A DNA stretch of 38,760 nt. It comes from Peptococcaceae bacterium BRH_c4a (GTDB taxonomy: Bacteria; Bacillota; Desulfotomaculia; Desulfotomaculales; Desulfocucumaceae). The notes beneath the pieces are model-generated. The model made no database searches, was not told the origin of the DNA, and saw only the letters and a program-made list of their open reading frames with translations. Of the stretch, positions 1 through 6,626 are shown in pieces; position 1 is the stretch's first letter; the number at the start of each line of letters is the position of its first letter. Location of the stretch: contig LADN01000037.1 of the NCBI GenBank assembly GCA_000961585.1, positions 1 to 38,760 of the forward strand, read 5' to 3'. The translations under genes and the position numbers were made by a program.

Positions 1-2893
1 GGCGATGCCGGCGCGGTTGCCGGTGGCGGCGGCGGCGATGCCGGCGCAGTAGGTGCCGTGGCCGTGGTCGTCTTCCGGGTGGCTGTCGTCGTTGACGAAG
101 TCGTAACCGGGGATGAGTTTGGCCGCCAGGTCGGGATGGTTTAAGTCGCAGCCGCTGTCGATGACGGCGATGGTGATCTCCCGGCTGCCTTTTTCAATGT
201 CCCAGGCCCGGGGGGCTTTGATGTCGGCGCCGGGGGCGCCGCCGGTCTGGCCGGTGTTGGAAAGGCCCCACTGTTTGTCGAAGGCGGGGTCGTTGGGAAT
301 AAGCAGGGTTTCGAGCAGGTAGTTGGGCTCGGCGTATTCTACGGCGGGCTCCTGCCGATACTGCTGCGCTGTTTTTTCGACTGTTCCGCCGTCTGGAATC
401 TGCAGGCGGTAGACGCCGATTTGCGGAAGTTTTTTGCTTTTTCCGATACCGTGTTTCCGGTTTATTTCGTCGATGGTGGCCGTGTCTGTGCCGGCTTTGA
501 ATTTTACCAGCAGTTCTTTTTCTTTGAACTGTGGTTTGACGGGTCTGGCCGGTGCGGCGGTTTGTTCTTTTTTCTTTTCCCAGGCGTTGTTTTGCGCAAC
601 GGTTATTTTTTGCAGGCGGTTTTCCTGGTCGTAGGCATAGGTGAAATGGGTTTTGCCGGGCAACTCCCAGATGTCCGGCAGGTTTTTTTCGTCTTCCGGG
701 CCGCTGAATGAGGGTTTTTGCTGGAATCTGGTCATGGCGGTACGGTTGCCGGCGTTGTCGTAGGTGTAGCTGTTTGTGTGGTGAATCCTGCCGGAGGAGC
801 CTCCTTTGCGCATGGTTTCGGAGGTCAGCCGGTTTAATGGATCGTATGTGTACTGAATATGATCGCCGTCGGCTGAAGTTATGGCTGTTCTTATGCCGGC
901 TGCGTCGTATTGGTAATTATACGAAGAGATGACCTCCTGAGCATTCACTCTCTCGTTGACCAGCTTTAAGAGCCGGTTCAGGTTGTCGAAGGCATAGGTG
1001 GTTCTGGTGTTGTTGGGATAAGTCGCGGACACCAGATTGGATAATTTATCGTAGGCGTAACTTGTGGCTTTGCCCTGCGGGTCGGTGACTTTTGTCAGGC
1101 GGTTTAGCGAGTCGTATTCATAAAGGGTTACGCTGCCGTCCTGGTCGGTCATTTTGGTGCGGTTTCCGGACGCGTCATATTCGTAGCTGATGGTGTCGGT
1201 GCCCGCCGGTCCGTTTTCTTTTATGAGGCGGCTCAACTGGTCATACTGGTAAGTGGTGGTCCCCCGGTCGTCGCTCATGGCGGTGCGCCTGCCGGTGGTG
1301 TCGTACTGGTAGGAAACACTGCTTCTGTCGGGATAGGTTACGCTCACCAGACGGTCGTTTTCATCATATGCATACCGGATGGTGTTGCCGCCCGCGTCGG
1401 TTGTGGCGGTCCGGTTGCCGGCGGGGTCGTATGCCATGGTTGTCGTGTGGTCCAGGGGACTGATGACTTCGATAAGCCGGTTGAGCTGGTCATAGTTGTA
1501 GGTGGTCCGGTTGTAATTGGCGTCGGTGAAGCCGACCCGGTTGCCTTCGGTGTCGTAGCTGTAAACGGTGGTATGACCAAGGGGGTCGGTGACACCCGCC
1601 AACCTGTTGACGCTGTCGAAGGTGTAACTGGTGGTGGTGCCCCGGGGATCGGTGAGGGCGTCGAGGTTACCCGCGGCGTCGTATTGATAGGAAACGGTGT
1701 TGCCGCCGGGACCGGTTACCCGCAGGGGCCGGTTCACGGCGTCGTATGCTATGGAGGTGGTGTTGCCCAGGGCGTCGGTGACGGCCGTGCAGTTGCCTGC
1801 GGTGTCGTAAGCAAATTGGGTCCGGTTGAGTATGGGATCGATGACGGCGGCAAGGTTGCCGGGGGCATCGTACTCACAGGTGGTGATGCTGCCTTTGGGA
1901 TCTGTGGCGCTGATTGGATTGCCGCTGCTGTCATAAGCGTAGGAACAGTTATTTCCTGCTGCGTCGATAGCTTTGATGAGGTTGCCCCGGCTGTCGTATT
2001 CGTAAGTTGTCTGGTGACTCAAGGGGTCGGTGATGCCGGTGCACAGGTTGTATATGGGTTCGTAGGTGAAGCTGGTGCTGTTGCCCTGCGGGTCGGTGAG
2101 ACCGGTGAGGTTGCCCCGGTCGTCGTAGGTCATGACGGTGGCGTGGCCGTTCCGGTCGGTGAAGCGGGTTTTGTTTAGATCGCTGTCCCATTGTGATTCC
2201 TGACTGTGATTATCGGCGTCCTCGATGCGGGTGATGACCCTGGTGTCGCCGATGACGGTATGGTAATAGGTGGTGGTATGTCCTTTGGAATTGGTGGTGA
2301 CGGTTTTCCGGTTATCCGGATCGTACTTGAGACTGATGCTGTTGTTGTCGCCGTCATAGGAAAATTTCGTGGCGCGGCCTTTTGTATCGTAGGTGAAGTT
2401 GCGCTTGTTGCCTTTCGGGTCGGTGACCGTCAGAAGCTGGTGCTGGTGGGTAAAGTTCTTGTATTCGTATGTGGCGGTGTTGCCGGCCGGGTCGGTGACG
2501 GTTTTCAGGTTGTTGTTACCGTCATAGGCGTAACTGATTGAGCGGTCGAGCGAACCGGTGACACTCAAGATCCGATCCTGGGAGTCGTATGTGAAGGTGA
2601 TCTGGCGGCCGGAGGCGTTTGTGACTGTGTCAAGCCTTTCCCCGTTGTAGGAGAGGGTAATCTGGTTGCCGTTTTGATCTTCTATGTGACTCAGTTTCCC
2701 TGCGGTGTTAAACTGGCTGATCACGCCGTGCTTGTCCCGCAGGGTGAAGGTTCCGTCGGCGCTTTTGGTCAGGGTGGAGCGGTTGCCCGCCGGAGTCTGG
2801 TAAGTGCCGTCGGGGTTGCGGGTGAAGATTGCCAGTGCCCCGTATCCGTCAAATTCCCGCACGGTAGCGCCTTTGTCTACGAGGTGGGTGTTG
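1..2893 (-). CDS. Rhs/YD-repeat protein, downstream part, with S8 subtilisin-like protease domain (partial, frame-shifted)
   Basis: This is the continuation, in a different frame, of the gene that starts at 4006. I translated the minus strand from 2892 to 1 and found no stop. It begins with the end of the Rhs N-terminal (DUF6531-like) domain, then about 25 YD repeats of roughly 21 residues, such as YDPAGNRTA, YDQLNRLIEV and YDSLNRLTKVTD, covering about 2500-600. A charged, Pro/Ala-rich linker (about 600-520) follows, then a protease propeptide with the signatures ELLVKFKAGTD and VEYAEPNYLLE. Last is an S8 peptidase domain with the Asp motif IAVIDSGCDLNHPDL (about 165-125) and the His motif DDHGHGTYCAG (about 68-36). 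The catalytic Ser would lie beyond the left edge. The usual Rhs C-terminal core motif before a toxin tip was not seen. The protein is presumably exported and self-processed; that is inference. The frame break may be a real mutation or a sequence error. Confidence 0.85.
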
Positions 2894-4006
2894 TTAGCTG
2901 TGGGTCCAGCCGAAGCCGAAGGGGCCCTGGTTTTCGAACTTGGAATTATAGGTCCTGGTGAACTGGAGGGGAATGCCTTTGCCGGGAATAATCAGGTCTT
3001 CAAAAACGCTGAACACGTTGCCGGTGGTGACGTTAATGGGGTCGCTGGCCACGGTGGCGTTTGGGTCGGCGGTCGGGCCGTTATTCACCTGTTCCGGGTC
3101 GGAAGGCGCAGGGGGTTCTTCTTCTTTGGGCGGTTCTGTCCACCAGAACTGGGCGGCCATGAAGGAGGCGCCTTCGATGGCCAGAGGTTCGGTTAGGGTG
3201 GTGACGCTGCCACCGGTGATGTTGATTAAGGCTGATTCGGTACGGGCGTATGAAATGATGCCGTTCTGGTCGGTGGTCAGGGTGATGGTTTCGGTGTAGT
3301 TGTTATGGCCGGGCAGACGGAAGGTGGCGGAAAGCTGTTTGCCGGCCACCGGGTTGCCGGTTGAATCGAGAAGCCGGGCTTTCAAGCTTAAGCTGAAGGT
3401 GTTCCGGTACTGCCGGGAGTTTTCGATGCAGGATGAGATGTTCGCGTCGGCTATATAGTCAACCAGCGGCGGTAAGGATAAGGCGAGATCTGCGGCGGTG
3501 TTTAAGTTTTTGCTTAAGGCGGCAACCGGTACCGGCAGAATTGCCGGGGTCCCTTTGTTTTCTCTGCCGTTTAAGGTGAAAGTGTACTCCAGCGGTTTGA
3601 TCTGCCAGGTATTCGCTTCGGAGAGGGTATGGTCAGGGGTGACGATAAGGGTTTCGGTGAGGTTAACGCTGTATTTGCCGGGTGTGGTCTCGGACAACCG
3701 GCCGGTGTATCCGATGGTTGGCACGGTAAAGTCTATCGCTGCGCCGGAGAGTACCTCTGTTTCGGTTTTCAAGGGGTAAATGCTGAGGTAAGCTTCACTC
3801 CGGACCGTTACCTCGTTGTTTTCCCCGGTAACGGAGAAGCCGGAGAGTTTTCCCTGCAGCACCAGGGAGTCGTCGGGAATGATGAGGGTGCGCGGGCTGT
3901 TTTCTCCCGGCGACAGTTCGCACCAGGCCACACTGCCCACCAGGAGCAGGAAGACCAGGACGGCTACGTTTACCATTACCAGTACTGTTTTCTTTGAACC
4001 TATCAT
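2894..4006 (-). CDS. Secreted Rhs-type protein, N-terminal part (ends at frameshift)
   Basis: The start is ATG at 4006, chosen because GGAGGG lies six bases upstream (4012-4017); an upstream ATG at 4042 lacks such a site. Residues 1-30 form a signal peptide: MIGSKK, then a long hydrophobic stretch ending near SVAWC. I see no proper lipobox. Residues about 40-270 are extracellular-type beta-rich sequence, including a segment that resembles bacterial Ig-like domains (GNPVAGKQLSATF). A Pro/Glu linker (PPKEEEPPAPSDPEQ) precedes the Rhs N-terminal domain (DPINVTTGNVF, LQFTRTYNS, GPFGFGWTHS). The reading frame then hits TAA at 2894-2896, where family members continue WTHSYNTHL. Dropping one A restores exactly that sequence in the next frame, so this ORF and the region 1-2893 were one gene. 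A c-di-GMP riboswitch lies in its leader. Confidence 0.88.
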   Translation of the reverse strand: MIGSKKTVLVMVNVAVLVFLLLVGSVAWCELSPGENSPRTLIIPDDSLVLQGKLSGFSVTGENNEVTVRSEAYLSIYPLKTETEVLSGAAIDFTVPTIGYTGRLSETTPGKYSVNLTETLIVTPDHTLSEANTWQIKPLEYTFTLNGRENKGTPAILPVPVAALSKNLNTAADLALSLPPLVDYIADANISSCIENSRQYRNTFSLSLKARLLDSTGNPVAGKQLSATFRLPGHNNYTETITLTTDQNGIISYARTESALINITGGSVTTLTEPLAIEGASFMAAQFWWTEPPKEEEPPAPSDPEQVNNGPTADPNATVASDPINVTTGNVFSVFEDLIIPGKGIPLQFTRTYNSKFENQGPFGFGWTHS

Positions 4007-4047
4007 TTTTTCCCTCCAACTTTTCGTTTTTTCCCCAGGCAAACGAC

Positions 4048-4080
4048 AAAAAGCCTGCCACCGGTTTAACCGTAGCAGAC
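4048..4080 (-). terminator. Intrinsic terminator in the riboswitch leader
   Basis: On the minus strand an RNA stem of about 12 pairs (GTCTGCTA CGGT / ACCG G TGGCAGGC, one bulged G, loop TAA) is followed at once by TTTTT. It lies between the c-di-GMP aptamer and the ATG at 4006, as expected for a riboswitch expression platform. The segment GTAGCACAGAC near 4121-4131, just after the aptamer, can pair with the 5' arm of this stem (GTCTGCTAC) with a two-base bulge, so it is a possible antiterminator. Confidence 0.8.
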
Positions 4081-4134
4081 TTTCTTTTCCCCTTTTGCTG
4101 TTAAAACTCCGTTTTCTGTCGCGTCTGTGCTACT

Positions 4135-4222
4135 TTATCAACGGCAACCCGGCTGTCCTGGCAAGTGTCGCTTTAGACCCGTAGCTTTGCGTCCCTGCCT
4201 TTCGGCAGGTTTGCCTTTTTCA
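4135..4222 (-). promoter_or_regulatory. Cyclic-di-GMP-I (GEMM-I) riboswitch aptamer
   Basis: Read on the minus strand, this has the conserved GEMM-I parts in order: GGCAAACC, a P2 stem CTGCC/GGCAG capped by a GAAA tetraloop, the core GGGACGCAAAGC, then TACGGGTCTAAAG, and a second arm ending CAGCCGGGTTGCC. GGCAA and TTGCC close P1. The family binds cyclic di-GMP and often controls motility, adhesion and exported proteins. It is 130 bases upstream of the Rhs/S8 gene start, with a terminator between. Whether ligand turns the gene on or off cannot be decided from sequence alone. Confidence 0.93.
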
Positions 4223-4232
4223 TTTTGCTGAT

Positions 4233-4261
4233 ATTTTATCCTTTGCTGGGTTTTTTTGCAA
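4233..4261 (-). promoter_or_regulatory. SigA-type promoter for the riboswitch/Rhs gene
   Basis: On the minus strand TTGCAA (4261-4256) and TAAAAT (4238-4233) are separated by 17 bases. The predicted transcript starts just before the GEMM-I aptamer. Confidence 0.65.
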
Positions 4262-4299
4262 TAGTTCCCTGGAAAAAAAAATTTTGCCATCGACTTTTG

Positions 4300-4329
4300 T
4301 TGACATGAAAGCAGGTAATAGGGTACAAT
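4300..4329 (+). promoter_or_regulatory. SigA-type promoter for the Yip1-like gene
   Basis: TTGACA at 4300-4305 and TACAAT at 4324-4329, with an 18-base spacer. It lies about 40 bases upstream of the likely GTG start of the divergent membrane-protein gene. Confidence 0.65.
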
Positions 4330-4371
4330 TTGACCGGTTTATATCCGGAATATACTGGTAGAAAGGTGTGT

Positions 4372-5211
4372 GTGCGGCCGGTGCGAAGAGGGGAGGGGTC
4401 CGGGGTTAAGGAGAATGTTTCTGCGGCAAAGCTCTTTGTTTTGCTTCTGGTCAGGCCTTCCGCCGGCGTCAACCGGATTCTGCGGGAGAAACCCGGGTTT
4501 AAAGGTATCGTGTTTTTTCTGCTGGGGATCGGTACGCTGCGGGGAATGGCGGAAGGGGTCTGGATTCTTTCCATGCAGGGGCGACTCGGCCAGGTTTTGA
4601 GCGCTCCACCGCTGCTCAAGGCATACCTGCTGCAGGGACTGCCTTTTGTACTGTCCAATGTTACCACTGCTTACGTGAGATGGGCGGCTTTCGCCGTCGT
4701 GCCTTTCCTGTGCGGGGTGTTTTTCGGCGGCAGGGGAAGATTTGAGGATTTTTTAAGGATTTACGGTGTTGCGCTGGGCATTTTTCTGGTTACCATTATG
4801 CCCAACTTCGCCTATCTTTTTGTGAAGCTGCCGGTAATCCGGTTTAATGTTTCGGAGGTGTACAACCCGACCATCGGGATCGGGCAGGTGCTCACTTCCT
4901 GCTGGCTGGTTTATGTTTCTTACCGGGCGGTTATGGTTGTTCACAAACTGCCCCGGTTCGAGTCGTTTTTTGCCGGGTTGCTGGTGCCGCTGCTCAATAT
5001 CGGGATTCTGGTGCTGGGGGCGGCGGTTGTGTTCAATTTCCCGTCTCTGGCGCTCTTCTCTCAGAAGAAGGTGTTCAGCTTGTCTACTGCTGGTTTTACA
5101 GTGGCTACACTGATGGTTGTTCCCGTTTTTCTCTGGCTGGGATACGCTGTTGATAAAAGGATACACGTAAGGCTGGCTGGATCGAAAGAAACTTCTCACA
5201 GCAACAGATGA
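4372..5211 (+). CDS. Yip1-domain-like integral membrane protein
   Basis: A 279-residue protein rich in hydrophobic segments, with about five predicted membrane spans (for example GIVFFLLGIGTL, AAFAVVPFLCGVFF, YGVALGIFLVTIM, GLLVPLLNIGILVLGAAVV and LMVVPVFLWLGYAV). The opening pattern LVRPSAGVNRILREKPG resembles the start of the Yip1 family (RP followed by an IL-x-EKP motif). The function of bacterial Yip1 proteins is poorly known, so none is assigned. The exact start is unsure: reading frame is open upstream, but the promoter -10 box sits at 4324-4329, so a GTG at 4372 (AGAAAGG at 4361-4366) or 4366 is preferred. It is transcribed away from the Rhs/S8 gene and no partner gene is visible. Confidence 0.7.
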   Translation: MRPVRRGEGSGVKENVSAAKLFVLLLVRPSAGVNRILREKPGFKGIVFFLLGIGTLRGMAEGVWILSMQGRLGQVLSAPPLLKAYLLQGLPFVLSNVTTAYVRWAAFAVVPFLCGVFFGGRGRFEDFLRIYGVALGIFLVTIMPNFAYLFVKLPVIRFNVSEVYNPTIGIGQVLTSCWLVYVSYRAVMVVHKLPRFESFFAGLLVPLLNIGILVLGAAVVFNFPSLALFSQKKVFSLSTAGFTVATLMVVPVFLWLGYAVDKRIHVRLAGSKETSHSNR

Positions 5212-5247
5212 CCTCCTTTTTTTGAAGGTATATCTTCTTGGTATTGG

Positions 5248-5863
5248 ATGGGAAAGATGTTTAAGAACTTTATGAATTCTCTTGAAATAGCTAGAAAAAA
5301 AATAAATGATCCACTTTTTATGTTAGAAAACCGTGCAAACATTCGTATTTTATAAAGGAATCTGCTAAAATGAGTTTTATGGATGCAGTGCTTTTTATAT
5401 TAAAAGGGTTGAAAAAAACCCTGCAGATAGAGATAGATGAATGGTTTGAACTTTTAGGTGAAGAAATTACTATGACAAAGCAAGCATTTTCACAACTTAG
5501 ACAAAAGATTAAGCCTGAAGCCTTTATGCAGCTTAATGATAGTTTTATTAGCTGGTTTTATAATGATGATAACTTTAAATAATATAAAGGTTATAGATTA
5601 CTTTCAATTGATGGTGGTGTTACAGAAATTTAGAATACTATTAATAATAGAGATCATTTTGGATACTATTAATACCAAAAATGACACGAACATTAATAGA
5701 GTGTTTTTATGAAGATGATATAGAAATACGAACAATGCTATTTGATAAAGCAATGAAAAAAATTACAAAAAATCTTGTTCCAATAAGGACGGATAGAAGT
5801 TTCCCCCGAAGGGAGCCTTCGAGGAAAAACAAATATCCAGTTAACAAAAAACGCTCTATGTAA
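5248..5863 (+). pseudogene. IS4-family transposase remnant (frameshifts and internal deletion)
   Basis: Pieces of one transposase appear in successive frames. They are MFKNFMNSLEIARKK to about 5350; FIKESAKMSFMDAVLFILKG with MTKQAFSQLRQKI (about 5351-5582); YKGYRLLSIDGGVTEI and NNRDHFGYY (about 5583-5660, with the first catalytic Asp in SIDG); and a C-terminal piece ending KKITKNLVPIRTDRSFPR (5681-5863). The order matches IS4-type DDE transposases, but the middle, with the second Asp and the Glu, is missing. Base composition is much more AT-rich than the neighbours, which fits an acquired, decaying element. I could not define terminal inverted repeats or a target duplication. Confidence 0.8.
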
Positions 5864-5884
5864 TATTCTGTAAGTTAAGCTTTA

Positions 5885-6019
5885 TGACATTGGACTGCCG
5901 TCCCCTGTCGCACAAATAATTCTGTGTAAATGAAAATATTACCAATGGTTTTGATGGGTATTTGTGGTAAACAGCATTTGAAACCAATGGGGTCAGCCCT
6001 TGACATAGGACAAGCGTCC
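5885..6019. repeat. Two degenerate copies of a short palindromic unit (TGACAT-GGAC-n4-GTCC)
   Basis: TGACATTGGACTGCCGTCC at 5885-5903 and TGACATAGGACAAGCGTCC at 6001-6019 agree at 15 of 19 positions and keep a GGAC/GTCC stem around a different four-base loop. The first copy runs on into CCGTCCCCTGTCGCAC (5898-5913), which is exactly the reverse complement of 38037-38052 beside the RAYT transposase at the right edge. No gene is seen in 5864-6093. Confidence 0.55.
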
Positions 6020-6054
6020 TGGATTTTCACCACGTCATTTTGGGCGCAAAGCGA

Positions 6055-6082
6055 AGCCGACTGACCCTAAGGCCAGCCGGCT
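6055..6082 (-). terminator. Strong hairpin downstream of the spore-protein gene
   Basis: AGCCGGCTGGCC and GGTCAGTCGGCT pair over 12 positions (two of them G-U) around a TTAG loop, ten bases after the stop of the spore-protein gene. The following bases are only weakly T-rich (TCGCTTTGC), so it may be a 3'-stabilising hairpin or an inefficient terminator. Confidence 0.55.
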
Positions 6083-6093
6083 TTCTATGTTCT

Positions 6094-6360
6094 TTACCGT
6101 TGAGGGGTATCCAATCCAACACTGGCGGTTGCTCCGATGGCTCCGGCGGTTTGCTGGCTGAGAGCTGCTTCTCCCAGGGCCACCAGCCTCTTGGTGATGT
6201 TACCACCGACATATCCGTTCTGCCTGGAGGTAAGCTGACCCTTATCAATCTGATTGTAGTTGGAAAGGCCCAGCTCATTGGCAACCTCGAACTTCATCGC
6301 ATCCAGAGCATTACCGGACCCAGGGACAACATGCGTATTGCTGTTACGCGCCATTTTCAT
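6094..6360 (-). CDS. Small acid-soluble spore protein, alpha/beta type
   Basis: An 88-residue protein of the alpha/beta SASP family. These proteins coat and protect DNA in the dormant spore and are cleaved by the GPR protease at germination. The sequence shows the family landmarks: MKFEVANELGL (GPR cleavage region, about residue 22), LTSRQNGYVGGNITKRLV (DNA-binding helix and turn, about residues 43-60), and a variable Gln/Ala/Gly-rich tail. ATG at 6360 has GGAGG six bases upstream; ATG two codons later is also possible. It is monocistronic, with a SigG-like promoter and a downstream hairpin. It is the strongest sign in the window that the organism forms endospores. Confidence 0.95.
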   Translation of the reverse strand: MKMARNSNTHVVPGSGNALDAMKFEVANELGLSNYNQIDKGQLTSRQNGYVGGNITKRLVALGEAALSQQTAGAIGATASVGLDTPQR

Positions 6361-6387
6361 TTATCCCTCCTTTATTTTTGATGATAC

Positions 6388-6417
6388 TATTTTGTCCTTT
6401 CAACCATCGAAAATACA
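6388..6417 (-). promoter_or_regulatory. SigG-like forespore promoter of the SASP gene
   Basis: On the minus strand TGTATT (6417-6412) and CAAAATA (6394-6388) are 17 bases apart. This is close to the SigG pattern (TGnATA / CATnnTA) known for ssp genes. It lies about 30 bases upstream of the start codon. Confidence 0.5.
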
Positions 6418-6626
6418 TAGTATTAATTGGATTGCAGTGCATATATTATATTTTATTCCATTCCAGTATTTGCACAGCAATATCATAAAGATTAGTGATA
6501 CCTGATTTTCTTTTTAACATGCAAATATTATTTACTCGTATTAAAAATAAAAACCACAGCAAATATGTGGACCGACTGTTAAAAACCGCCTTGTTATTTT
6601 AAAATATTTAATTAATACTGCTTAAC
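6418..6626. other. AT-rich intergenic stretch with no recognised feature
   Basis: Between the SASP promoter and the recG stop codon I see only AT-rich sequence with no credible ORF, RNA or strong hairpin. No clear intrinsic terminator follows recG. Confidence 0.5.

Noticed and set aside
1447-2178. A 243-codon plus-strand frame, rich in Val and Gly, opposite the YD repeats
   Set aside because: It is the antisense shadow of the YD repeat region: the 63-base period of the repeats keeps the complementary frame free of stops.
2893-2899. Programmed ribosomal frameshift site in the Rhs gene
   Set aside because: There is no slippery heptamer or downstream stimulatory hairpin of the usual kind; an indel or sequence error explains it better.
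1-4222. Complete Rhs toxin-immunity locus
   Set aside because: The C-terminus lies outside the window and no small immunity gene is visible on this side, so a toxin role cannot be claimed.
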